From the NCBI GenBank assembly GCA_023431405.1, contig JAEYVZ010000007.1, positions 1 through 29,444 on the forward strand: DNA of 29,444 nt, written 5' to 3'. A program made the position numbers and the translations under genes. Positions 15,243 to 23,102 of this stretch are shown here, piece by piece. Under the pieces are notes generated by a model that was given only the letters and a program-made list of their open reading frames with translations, did no database searches and was not told where the DNA came from. The stretch is from Actinomycetes bacterium (GTDB lineage Bacteria; Actinomycetota; Actinomycetes; Actinomycetales; Microbacteriaceae). Within the stretch, counting starts at the first letter, position 1, and every line of letters starts with the position of its first letter.

Positions 15243-16252
15243 GCGACGAACGCGGCGGCCGCGCCGCGAACATCTTCGACGTGGCGCGGCTGGCGGGCGT
15301 CTCGCACCAGACCGTGTCGCGCGTGCTCAACGACCTGCCGAATGTGCGCCCGGCCACCCGCGCCCGTGTCGAGCAGGCGATCGCGCAGCTGCGCTACAGC
15401 CCGTCGCCGGCCGCGCGGGCCCTCGTGACCCGTCGCACCCGCACGATCGGTCTCGTCACACCGGTGACCGCCGACTTCGGTCCCACCTCCATCGCGATGC
15501 ACTTCAACCTCGCGGCCCGCGCCGCCCGCTATTCGGTGGATGCCGTGCGCTCTCCCGACGGCGACGCGGCGAGCGTGCGAGCGGTCATCGAAGGTCTGCT
15601 GCGCCAGCGTGTGGACGCGATCGTCCTGATCGTGAACGACGTGGGCGTGCTCGAGGTGGTGCGCGGGATCGAGCTGAGCGTGCCGATCGTCGCGGCCGCA
15701 GCCACCCAGCGACGGCATCCGAGTCTCGTCTCGATCGACCAGTACCGCGGCGCCCGTGCGGCGGTGCGCCATCTCGCCGAGCTCGGCCATACCCGCATCC
15801 TCCACCTGGCGGGGCCGGCACAGAATCCCGATGCGCTCGAGCGCATCCGCGGCTGGCGAGACGAGCTCGCCGCGCGAGGCCTCGCCGCGATCGACCCGCC
15901 GCACGGAGACTGGTCGGCCGCGAGCGGGTTCACGATCGGCGGTGCGCTCGACGTGTCGCCCGGCGACGCCGTGCTCGCCGGAAACGACCACATGGCGATC
16001 GGCCTGCTGTCGGCGCTGCGCGAGCGCGGCCTGCGCGTGCCCGACGACGTGAGCGTCGTCGGGTTCGACGACGTGCCGGAGGCGCCGTACCTCCACCCAC
16101 CGCTGACGACCGTGCGTCAGGACTTCCAGGCTCTCGGCGAGCTCATGATGCAGAAGGTGCTGCTGGCGGTGGAGGAGCCCGACGGGCTCACGGAAGACAC
16201 CCCCATCGCGACGCACCTCATCGTGCGGGCGTCCACGCGCGCCCCGGCGTGA
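15239..16252 (+). CDS. LacI-family transcriptional regulator (second)
   Basis: A 337-residue repressor of LacI/GalR type. The helix-turn-helix is IFDVARLAGVSHQTVSRVLN, followed by a hinge with SPAARAL and the sugar-binding core, which includes GHTRILHLAG, LAGNDHMAIGLLSALRERGLRVPDDVSVVGFDDVPEA and the C-terminal dimer face. The recognition helix differs from that of the other LacI (7621) mainly by His for Thr after VS, so both could read similar operators. GTG start at 15239 overlaps the ATPase stop, so it is translated with the second ATPase. It ends 9 bases before a convergent oxidoreductase gene with no obvious terminator between. Confidence 0.93.
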   Translation: MSDERGGRAANIFDVARLAGVSHQTVSRVLNDLPNVRPATRARVEQAIAQLRYSPSPAARALVTRRTRTIGLVTPVTADFGPTSIAMHFNLAARAARYSVDAVRSPDGDAASVRAVIEGLLRQRVDAIVLIVNDVGVLEVVRGIELSVPIVAAAATQRRHPSLVSIDQYRGARAAVRHLAELGHTRILHLAGPAQNPDALERIRGWRDELAARGLAAIDPPHGDWSAASGFTIGGALDVSPGDAVLAGNDHMAIGLLSALRERGLRVPDDVSVVGFDDVPEAPYLHPPLTTVRQDFQALGELMMQKVLLAVEEPDGLTEDTPIATHLIVRASTRAPA

Positions 16253-16261
16253 ACGCCGTCG

Positions 16262-17242
16262 TCAGCCGACCGCTGCGAGCCACTCGTCGAGCAGACGGGC
16301 GACGGCGCGGGTCTGCTCCCACGGCATCTCCGGCACCTCCAGGCGCCCGTCGGCGAGGGCACGGACGACGGCGTCGGCCTCGGCGGCCATCGGGTTCACG
16401 GTCGGCGCGGTCACCGTCTCGGCCGAGCCGTCGGCGCGCACGAGCACGGCGCTATCCGTGCTCTCGGTGCGACTCCCCCAGGGGTTCGCGATCTCGATGC
16501 GCCCCGCCGTGCCGTGGATCACGGTCGAGCGAGGAAGGTCTTCGACGATGGCGGTCTGCACCCGCGCCGTCACGGCGCCGAGGTCGAGCACGGCGGATGC
16601 CGTGACGTCGACGCCCGTCTCCCCGATCAGTCCGCCGCCCTCCCGCACGCGCACACCGTCGAGCGGCTGACCGGTCCACGCCGCCATGCCGACCGCGAAC
16701 GAGACCGGGTAGCAGCCGACATCGAGGATCGCGCCCCCGGCCGTCGCCGGGTCGAACAGGCGCCCCCGCTGCTCGGCGGCGGCGAACCCGAGCGACGAAT
16801 CGATGGCGGTCACCTCGCCGATCGCGCCGTCCGAGACGAGTTCGCGGAGCCGCTCGGCGAACGGGCCGAACCGGTACTTGAACGCCTCCATGAGCGGACG
16901 CTCCGCTCGCACGGCCGCCGCGAGCACGGCATCCGTGTCGGCGAGGGTCGTCGTCAGCGGCTTCTCGCACAGCACGGCCTTGCCCGCCTCGAGCGCCGCG
17001 ATCGCCTGATCGCGGTGGGCGGGGTGCACGGTGCCGATGTACACGGCGTCGACGTCATCGCGGGCGAGGATGTCGTCGTAGGTGCCTGCGACGGGAGCTC
17101 CGAAGCGGTCGGCGAACGCCCGAGCGTCGGCGGCGTCGCGCGCCGCCACCGCGTGGAGGTGGCCGAGCTGCGCGGCCGGAAGCGCGGTGGCGAAGTCGCC
17201 GCTGATGACCCCGGCGCCCAGCACGGCCCACCGGGCGCTCAT
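16262..17242 (-). CDS. Gfo/Idh/MocA-family oxidoreductase
   Basis: A 326-residue NAD(P)-dependent dehydrogenase. The N-terminal Rossmann domain starts with VLGAGVISGDFA (7-18), and the diagnostic CEKPLT lies near residue 95. The C-terminal domain has MEAFKYRFGPFAERLRELV and GGAILDVGCYPVS, a pattern seen in the dihydrodiol-dehydrogenase/sugar dehydrogenase branch. Substrate unknown; sugars, inositols or their diols are typical. Start ATG at 17242, within a four-base overlap (ATGA) with the stop of the rhodanese gene, so the two are translated together. No functional link between them is known to me. Confidence 0.9.
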   Translation of the reverse strand: MSARWAVLGAGVISGDFATALPAAQLGHLHAVAARDAADARAFADRFGAPVAGTYDDILARDDVDAVYIGTVHPAHRDQAIAALEAGKAVLCEKPLTTTLADTDAVLAAAVRAERPLMEAFKYRFGPFAERLRELVSDGAIGEVTAIDSSLGFAAAEQRGRLFDPATAGGAILDVGCYPVSFAVGMAAWTGQPLDGVRVREGGGLIGETGVDVTASAVLDLGAVTARVQTAIVEDLPRSTVIHGTAGRIEIANPWGSRTESTDSAVLVRADGSAETVTAPTVNPMAAEADAVVRALADGRLEVPEMPWEQTRAVARLLDEWLAAVG

Positions 17243-18072
17243 CGCTCGGCTCCCGTCGCGACGGGTCGGTCGGGATGGTTCGCCCACTGGCTCCATGAGC
17301 CCGGGTACAGCGCGGGGGTGAATCCGGCGACGGTGAGGGCGAGCGCAGCGTGCGAGGCCGTCACTCCCGACCCGCAGTACACGCCGACCGGCTGACCGTG
17401 CGTCGCTCCGAGCGAGGCGAACCGCCCCCGCAGGGCCTCGGTATCCAGAAGGCGGCCCGCCGCGTCGTTGTTCGCCGCCGTCGGCGCGCTCACCGCCCCC
17501 GGGATGTGACCGGCGCGCGGATCGATCGGCTCCACCTCGCCCCGGTAGCGTTCTCCGGCCCGCACGTCCAGCAGCAGGCCGTCGCGCGCGAGCGCGGCGG
17601 CATCGTCGATCGAGAGGCGTGCGAGGTGTCCGGGCGACAGCGTCGCCGTGCCGAGCGGCCGGGGTGCCGGCACGCCGTGTTCGAGCGGGAGTCCGGCATC
17701 CTGCCACGCCGAGAGGCCGCCGTCGAGCACCCGCACGTCGAGGCCGGCGTCGGTCAGCACCCACCAGCCGCGCGCGGCAGCGAACGACGACCAGTCGTCG
17801 TACACGACCACCGTCGAGCCGTCATCGATCCCCCAGCGCCGCGCTGCATCCTGCAGTGCGTCCGGGTCGGGCAGCGGATGGCGTCCGTCGGTAGGAGCCC
17901 CATGAGCGGCGAGGTCGTCGTCGAGGCTCACGTACTGCGCGGTCGGGATGTGTCCCGCGCGATACGCAGCACTGCCGTCGGGGGCGTCGAGCCGCCACCG
18001 CACGTCGAGCACGATCGGCGGCGTGCCCGATCGCAGCAGAGCGTCGAGGTCGGCAGGGGTGAGGAGCGTCAT
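17239..18072 (-). CDS. sseA: Two-domain rhodanese sulfurtransferase (SseA-like)
   Basis: A 277-residue sulfurtransferase that moves sulfane sulfur from thiosulfate or 3-mercaptopyruvate to an acceptor. Two rhodanese domains are visible: the N-terminal one (about 5-115, starting IVLDVRW) lacks the active Cys, and the C-terminal one (about 155-270, DVRAGERYRGEVEP) carries the catalytic loop with C233 in YCGSGVTAS. The CGSGVTA loop is closer to 3-mercaptopyruvate sulfurtransferase types than to CRKGVT thiosulfate sulfurtransferases. The start ATG at 18072 is leaderless by sequence: TAGCGT (18079-18084) is six bases before it. It is in the same transcript as the Gfo/Idh gene. Confidence 0.93.
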   Translation of the reverse strand: MTLLTPADLDALLRSGTPPIVLDVRWRLDAPDGSAAYRAGHIPTAQYVSLDDDLAAHGAPTDGRHPLPDPDALQDAARRWGIDDGSTVVVYDDWSSFAAARGWWVLTDAGLDVRVLDGGLSAWQDAGLPLEHGVPAPRPLGTATLSPGHLARLSIDDAAALARDGLLLDVRAGERYRGEVEPIDPRAGHIPGAVSAPTAANNDAAGRLLDTEALRGRFASLGATHGQPVGVYCGSGVTASHAALALTVAGFTPALYPGSWSQWANHPDRPVATGAER

Positions 18073-18078
18073 GCTCCG

Positions 18079-18084
18079 ACGCTA
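18079..18084 (-). promoter_or_regulatory. Leaderless -10 box of the rhodanese gene
   Basis: The minus strand reads TAGCGT followed by six bases and the ATG at 18072, so the expected transcription start is the A of the start codon. It lies in the 28-base gap after the FtsX-like permease stop, which separates two transcription units on the same strand. Confidence 0.6.
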
Positions 18085-18100
18085 CGCGACACGCGCACGC

Positions 18101-20971
18101 CTAGGCGATCGCCGTGCGGCGCGTGAGGTCAGGATGCCGCGGCGACACGAACCACGACACCACCGTCACGACCAGCGGCAGCCCGAACGCGAGCAGGCCC
18201 AGCCACAGCCACGGCGCGTCTGCCCAATAGCGCAGCGCATCGGTGGTCTGCGCGATCCCCCACATCGGGATCTGGCCGGCGATCGTCCCCACGACCGAGC
18301 CGATCCCGACGATGATCGCCGCCTGCCACGCATTGATGCGACGCCGCACTCCCCGGCTCCCGCCGACCGCGGTGAGCGTCGCGTCGTCGGGACGCCGTTC
18401 GAAGCGCGCGAGCCCCAGGCACACCGCGCCCGCGCCGATGACGAGCACCATCGTCGCCCCCGCGATGAGCCACAGCCACGGGTCCGCCGGCTGCGGGCCG
18501 CGCTCGATCCAGGCATTGATGCCGCCGTCGCCGAGGGCTGCGTTCTCGGAATCGGCGATGATGCGGTCGTAGACGCCCTCCGGCTGCGGCTCGTCGAAGA
18601 GGGCGATGACAGTGGTGACCGACAGCGCGATCCCCGCCTCCTTCGCGGCCGCCGGCGAGATGAGCACGCCGTAGCTCGTCTGACGGTCGGCGTCGATCCC
18701 CTGCGCCGCAACCCGGATGACCTCGTCGGGATCGGGAACGATCGCGTCGATCTCCTCCGGGGTGAGGTCGGTGCGTTCATAGAGCGGTTCGAGCGATCGG
18801 TAGTAGGCCTCCTGGCTCTCCGTCGTCCAGCGGGTGATCTCCACATGACCGTCGGAGGAGAGGGCCACGGCATCCGCCACGATCGCCCCACCGCGCACGA
18901 ACGCGTCGAGCATGTCGTCCGGCACGTCCTGCTGCAGCAGCGCCTCGACATCGCCGACGTCGGCCACGGCGAACCACGAGCCGTTGGCGAGTTCCATCGG
19001 CCCGCCGCATCCCGGACAGGTCGCATTCGACTGCGACGCGATCCCGTAGACGGGCGCCTCCGGGTCGACGAAGTCGTCGGTCTTCGCATCCCACTCGGGC
19101 TGCGACGGCCCCCACACCTCGATGATGCGATCGGCGCCGGCCGCCTCGGCGATCTCCCGCGCCCGGGCGGTCGCCGCCTCCGCGCCTTCGTCGCTCGTCG
19201 ACCACACATTCATCGCGGCGCTTCCCAGCGGCGCCATCCAGTAGTACGTGCGCGCGCTGCCGGCCGTGCTGAGCGCCACCGCGGACAGCCCGAACGAGGC
19301 GAGGAACACACACGCGGCGATCGCGGCGAACGCCGGCACCACCCGTGACGGGTTGGCAGCGGCATCCCTGCTCGCGACCCGCGCCGCGAGACCCCAGCGC
19401 GACACCACCCGCGCCACGACCGTGATGATCCAGTGGCCGGCCACGAGCACACCGATCTGGAACACGATCGGCCCGATGACGATCGCGAACTGCGCGACCA
19501 GCCGCATCGGGTCGTCGTACACGACCGGGCGCTGCGCATCGAGCGCGATCGTCACGAGCGCGCCCGCGACCGTCGCCGCCACGCCCGCCACGAGCAGCAC
19601 GAGCCCCCACACCGGTCGGCGGGTGTCGAGCCGCACCGGGCGCCGCGACCCCCGCAACGCCGCGAGCACGTCACCACGGGTCGCAGCCCGCGCAGGAGCC
19701 ACGGCGGAGATCGTCCCCACGATCACCGCGAACACGAGGATGCCGAGCACGACCGGCCACGGCACGTTGAACCCCCACACTCCCCAGAAGGAGTTCACCG
19801 CGCCCTGGTCTGTGACGGCGATGGCCGCCGCGGCCAGGCCGATTCCCGCCGCCGCCCCCGCCGCACCGCCGATGAGTCCGAGCACCGTGCCCTGCAGCAC
19901 GACCGTGAGGAACACGTCGCCGCGAGAGGCGCCGACGCTCGCCGCCACCGCGAGCGACCGCTGCTGCCGCCGCGCCGCGACGGCGAACGCCGCCCCCGCG
20001 AGCAGCACGACGAGGTACCCGCTGAACACGGCGACGACCGCACCCGTGAGCAGCATCTGGACACCCTGCTGCGTGTCGGCTCGGAACTGATAGGTGCGCG
20101 CGTTCGCGGGCGGGTCGAGCACGAGGTCACGGGCGTACACGATGAAGCCCGCGCGGTTCATGTCGCCCAGCTCATCGAGGCCGGGCTGCCAGTCGGCGAC
20201 GAACCAGGTGCGGTAACCCGGCTCTGTGAGGCTCGCGGCGCTCTCCGGCAGGAACAGCTGCCGATCGGACTCCCGCATGTCGGCGCGGCGCAGCGTGCCC
20301 GTCACCGTGAAGGAGCGATCGCTGTCGACCAACGTCACCGCATCGCCGATCTCCAGCCCGAGGCGCTCCAGCATGCCGGGCGTCGCCATCGCCTCGTCGG
20401 CGGATGCCGGTGCACGACCGTCGATCATCACGTAGCGGCCCGCGAAGCGCTCGTCCCAGACCTCGCCGGTGGTCACTTCGAGCGACGCGATGCCGTCCTG
20501 GGTCGCGATGCGTGCGCTGCCGTACTCGCTCACCTCGAACACGTCACGGCCCGCGGGCACGACGGCGCCCGGGCCTTCCGGTGCGGGCTTCTCGGGATTG
20601 ACGGGCCTTCCCTCAGCGTCGCTGGCGACCCCCCAGTCGTTCCTGCTGTCGACCGCCTGCCAGCGCGTCGGGTCTTCACCCCCGACGATCTCGATGTTCG
20701 CCGCCATACCGCCGAGCTCGAAGCGGACCTCCTGAGCGCGGGTGGGCAGGTGGCTCTGCCAGAAGACGGCGCCGCCGACCATGCCTGCGACCGGCATCGC
20801 GACCAGCAGGACGACGAGCAGGCTCGATCCGCGCGTGCGCCACGCCTGACGGCGGGCGACCCGCGCGTCGGCGCGCAGCCGTGCCAAAAGCCGCCGACGG
20901 CCGAGGGGCGCTCCTGCCCCCGGCTCGGGTGTCGCCGCTTCGGGCTCCGCCCGCTCCAGCACCCCGGTCAT
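18101..20971 (-). CDS. FtsX-like ABC transporter permease with large ectodomains
   Basis: A 956-residue membrane protein of the FtsX/MacB permease family, with the ABC ATPase next to it. Layout: cytoplasmic N-terminus with basic cluster, membrane segment at about 49-71, a large outside domain (about 72-303), three or more segments at about 305-425 around the FtsX core (RRQQRSLAVAASVGASRGDVF, 334-354), further segments at about 455-475, 492-520 and 545-570, a second outside domain (about 575-830) and three C-terminal segments (about 833-945). The second ectodomain carries CPGC (C652, C655). Likely exports an antimicrobial peptide, lipid or signal, or acts as a mechanotransmitter; the substrate is unknown. 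Its ATG overlaps the ATPase stop. Confidence 0.9.
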   Translation of the reverse strand: MTGVLERAEPEAATPEPGAGAPLGRRRLLARLRADARVARRQAWRTRGSSLLVVLLVAMPVAGMVGGAVFWQSHLPTRAQEVRFELGGMAANIEIVGGEDPTRWQAVDSRNDWGVASDAEGRPVNPEKPAPEGPGAVVPAGRDVFEVSEYGSARIATQDGIASLEVTTGEVWDERFAGRYVMIDGRAPASADEAMATPGMLERLGLEIGDAVTLVDSDRSFTVTGTLRRADMRESDRQLFLPESAASLTEPGYRTWFVADWQPGLDELGDMNRAGFIVYARDLVLDPPANARTYQFRADTQQGVQMLLTGAVVAVFSGYLVVLLAGAAFAVAARRQQRSLAVAASVGASRGDVFLTVVLQGTVLGLIGGAAGAAAGIGLAAAAIAVTDQGAVNSFWGVWGFNVPWPVVLGILVFAVIVGTISAVAPARAATRGDVLAALRGSRRPVRLDTRRPVWGLVLLVAGVAATVAGALVTIALDAQRPVVYDDPMRLVAQFAIVIGPIVFQIGVLVAGHWIITVVARVVSRWGLAARVASRDAAANPSRVVPAFAAIAACVFLASFGLSAVALSTAGSARTYYWMAPLGSAAMNVWSTSDEGAEAATARAREIAEAAGADRIIEVWGPSQPEWDAKTDDFVDPEAPVYGIASQSNATCPGCGGPMELANGSWFAVADVGDVEALLQQDVPDDMLDAFVRGGAIVADAVALSSDGHVEITRWTTESQEAYYRSLEPLYERTDLTPEEIDAIVPDPDEVIRVAAQGIDADRQTSYGVLISPAAAKEAGIALSVTTVIALFDEPQPEGVYDRIIADSENAALGDGGINAWIERGPQPADPWLWLIAGATMVLVIGAGAVCLGLARFERRPDDATLTAVGGSRGVRRRINAWQAAIIVGIGSVVGTIAGQIPMWGIAQTTDALRYWADAPWLWLGLLAFGLPLVVTVVSWFVSPRHPDLTRRTAIA

Positions 20972-21684
20972 CGAGCGCCCGACAGCAGGGTGTCGGCACC
21001 GGCCCGCTGAGACTGGTCGACGATGCGCCCGTCGCGGAGGAACACGATGCGATCGGCCCAGGCCGCGTGGCGGGCCTCATGCGTGACGAGGATGCCGGCC
21101 GCGCCCTGATCGATGCGCGAGCGGATCATCTTCATGACCGCCTCACCCGTGACCGAGTCGAGGGCGCCGGTCGGCTCGTCGGCGAGGATCAGCCGCCGTC
21201 CGCCGACGACGGCGCGTGCGATCGCGACCCGCTGCTGCTGCCCTCCGGACAGGTCGTCGGGATACGCGCCGATCCTGTCTTCGAGCCCGACGGAGGCGAG
21301 CGCATCCCGACCCGCACGACGCGCCGCTCGGGCTCGGAAGCCGTCGAGCTCGAGCGGCAGCGTCACGTTCTCGAGCGCCGTGAGGGTCGGGATGAGATTG
21401 AAATCCTGAAAGACGAAGCCGAGCGATCGGCGCCGGAGCTGGGCGAGCTCGGCCGGCGAGGCGGTGGAGAGGTAGGTGCCCTCGACGATGACCTCGCCCG
21501 TGGTGGGCCTCTGCAACCCGCCGGCGATCGACAGCATCGTCGACTTGCCCGAGCCCGAGGCGCCCATGATCGCGACCAGTTCGCCGCGCGAGACGGTGAG
21601 GTCGACGCCCGAGAGCGCCGAGACACTCGTCTCGCCTTCGCCGTACTGCTGCGTCACTCCGACGAGCTGCAGCACCGCGGTCAT
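20968..21684 (-). CDS. ABC transporter ATPase, MacB/LolD type
   Basis: A 238-residue single-domain ATPase that powers the FtsX-like permease. Walker A is GASGSGKST (41-49), the Q-loop is FVFQDFNL, the signature is LSGGQQQR (about 148-155), Walker B is LILADEPTGALD and the H-loop is LVTHEAR. The pattern AGGLQRPTTGEV and DEPTGALDS is typical of the MacB/LolD/BceA class. It overlaps the permease start (ATGA) at its 3' end and the PadR stop (ATGA) at its 5' end, so regulator, ATPase and permease form a coupled trio. Confidence 0.95.
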   Translation of the reverse strand: MTAVLQLVGVTQQYGEGETSVSALSGVDLTVSRGELVAIMGASGSGKSTMLSIAGGLQRPTTGEVIVEGTYLSTASPAELAQLRRRSLGFVFQDFNLIPTLTALENVTLPLELDGFRARAARRAGRDALASVGLEDRIGAYPDDLSGGQQQRVAIARAVVGGRRLILADEPTGALDSVTGEAVMKMIRSRIDQGAAGILVTHEARHAAWADRIVFLRDGRIVDQSQRAGADTLLSGAR

Positions 21685-22319
21685 GCGGTCACCGCGCGCT
21701 CGGCGGCATCCGCCTCGGTCGTGCTGCCGGCCTCTGTCTTGGCGGGGCGCCCGCGCTTGGGCTTCTCCGTCGACAGCTCCAGCGCCATGGCATGCTGCGG
21801 GTGCATCGCGAGCCGCTGCTCGGTGTGGTCGAGCCAGCGCACCTCTGCTTCTGCCGCGAAGATCATGGAGTCGACCACGAGCGACCAGGCGAGCTCCTCC
21901 GGACCGTCGGGGTTCGCCCCCGCGTACTTGGCGCGATTGAGCTCCTGCAGCTGCCGGAGCGAGGCGAGACGCTGCGTCTGGATCACCTCTCCCACGTCGA
22001 CGCCGGGGAGCGTCGCCGCGACGGCGAGCTTGATCGCCAGCTCATCGCGGGTGCCCTGGCTGCGCTCCACGGGCGAGGCGAGCCACGTGCGCACTTCGGC
22101 GGAGCCGGCATCCGTGATCTGCCAGTACACATGGCCCTGGTCGTCGACGTCGCCCTTCGCGACCAGGCCGTCGCGCTCCAGGCGGTCGAGGGTGTTGTAG
22201 ATCTGTCCCACGTTGAGGGGCCACGTCGACCCGGTGCGGCGATCGAACTCCGCTCGCAGCTGGTAGCCGTAGCACGGCCCCTGATCGAGGATCGCCAGCA
22301 GGCTCTGTCGTACCGACAT
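21681..22319 (-). CDS. PadR-family transcriptional regulator with AT-hook-like tail
   Basis: A 212-residue repressor. The winged helix-turn-helix occupies about residues 1-90 (SVRQSLLAILDQGPCYGYQL, then VGQIYNTLDRLERDGLV, the PadR signature), followed by a C-terminal dimerisation helix domain (Vir-type, about 90-175). The tail contains KPKRGRP (RGRP at 189-192), an AT-hook-like minor-groove motif not usual in PadR proteins. I prefer the ATG at 22319 to the GTG just before it, as GGAGG (22324-22328) is properly spaced only for the ATG. PadR proteins usually repress their own operon and are released by the exporter's substrate. Three operator-like repeats lie directly upstream. Confidence 0.93.
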   Translation of the reverse strand: MSVRQSLLAILDQGPCYGYQLRAEFDRRTGSTWPLNVGQIYNTLDRLERDGLVAKGDVDDQGHVYWQITDAGSAEVRTWLASPVERSQGTRDELAIKLAVAATLPGVDVGEVIQTQRLASLRQLQELNRAKYAGANPDGPEELAWSLVVDSMIFAAEAEVRWLDHTEQRLAMHPQHAMALELSTEKPKRGRPAKTEAGSTTEADAAERAVTA

Positions 22320-22338
22320 CACCCCTCCGTTCGGTGCA

Positions 22339-22380
22339 TACCGGGTATGTGTTTACCGAGTATATGCATGCCGAGTATGC
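22339..22380. promoter_or_regulatory. Three 12-bp operator repeats, period 15 bp, in the PadR promoter
   Basis: TACCGGGTATGT (22339), TACCGAGTATAT (22354) and TGCCGAGTATGC (22369) repeat with an exact spacing of 15. The first lies inside the dyad CATACC-G-GGTATG (22337-22349). On the minus strand the middle repeat overlaps TATACT (22359-22364), a near-consensus -10 for padR, with TTGCGC (22384-22389) 19 bases upstream as possible -35. PadR dimers bound here would block that promoter. Confidence 0.75.
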
Positions 22381-22426
22381 ATCGCGCAAGAACGGATTCT
22401 GCGGCCCGGCGGAACGGCCGGAGTCG

Positions 22427-22432
22427 TACCGT
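22427..22432 (+). promoter_or_regulatory. Leaderless -10 box of the DUF1992 gene
   Basis: TACCGT is followed by six bases and the ATG at 22439, so transcription would begin on the start codon. GAGGG lies immediately before the ATG, too close to act as a normal ribosome site. Confidence 0.6.
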
Positions 22433-22438
22433 AGAGGG

Positions 22439-23080
22439 ATGGCCGACGACCCGCGGCTGAACGCCGCACGCTACCGGGCGGAGAAAGCCGCGCGCGATAC
22501 CGGGTTCGACGGCGCCGACGGCCCCGAGCCCGTTGCCCCGCCCACCCCGGACAGCGCATCCCCGTCAGGCGGCGCGGCGCAGGATGCCACTCCCCCTCGC
22601 ACCCCCACAGCGGGCGACCGCGCGGCCTATGTCGAGACGGCGATCCAGCAGGCCATCCGCCGTGGCGACTTCGACGACCTGCCCGGGGCGGGCAAGCCGC
22701 TCGAGGGTCTCGGCAACGGGCACGATCCCGACTGGTGGATCCGGCGGAAGATCCAGTCCGAGCAGCTCACCGGCCTCGGGCCGCCGGCGCTTCGGTTGCG
22801 CGTCGAGCACGCCGAATTCGAGGAGCGACTCGACGCCCTCTCCCGAGAAGACGACGTGCGCGACTACATCGCCGACTTCAACGCCCGGGTGATCGACGCG
22901 CGCCGGCAGCTGCTCGGCGGGCCGCCGGTGGTCACCCCGACCCGCGACACCGACGAGGAGGTCGCCGCGTGGCGCGCCCGGCGCGACGCCCGTGCCGCAG
23001 CGCAGGCAAACGCACAGGCGCCCGGGGAGCGCCCGTCGATTCGGCGCCGGTCACGCCGAGGCTGGCTCCGCCGCCGCTGA
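22439..23080 (+). CDS. DUF1992 (DnaJ homologue C28-like) domain protein
   Basis: A 213-residue soluble protein. The DUF1992 domain is clear at about residues 60-125: AYVETAIQQAIRRGDFDDLP, then GKPL and DPDWWIRRKI, a pattern shared with the eukaryotic DNAJC28 C-terminus; there is no J-domain here. A long Pro/Ala/Ser-rich, probably disordered segment (about 18-58) precedes it and a basic Arg-rich tail ends it. The function of the family is not established. Start ATG 22439; the open frame continues upstream through the PadR operators, which is not coding. It is divergent from padR and converges on metB. Confidence 0.9.
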   Translation: MADDPRLNAARYRAEKAARDTGFDGADGPEPVAPPTPDSASPSGGAAQDATPPRTPTAGDRAAYVETAIQQAIRRGDFDDLPGAGKPLEGLGNGHDPDWWIRRKIQSEQLTGLGPPALRLRVEHAEFEERLDALSREDDVRDYIADFNARVIDARRQLLGGPPVVTPTRDTDEEVAAWRARRDARAAAQANAQAPGERPSIRRRSRRGWLRRR

Positions 23081-23102
23081 CCGCGCTCCTGCCCCGCTGG
23101 CG

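Noticed and set aside
19433..21010. Long plus-strand frame opposite the FtsX-like permease
   Set aside because: Arg/His/Asp-rich low-information translation with no domain; the permease on the other strand explains the DNA.
23081..23102. Terminator between the convergent DUF1992 and metB genes
   Set aside because: No stable hairpin or T-run in the 22-base gap.
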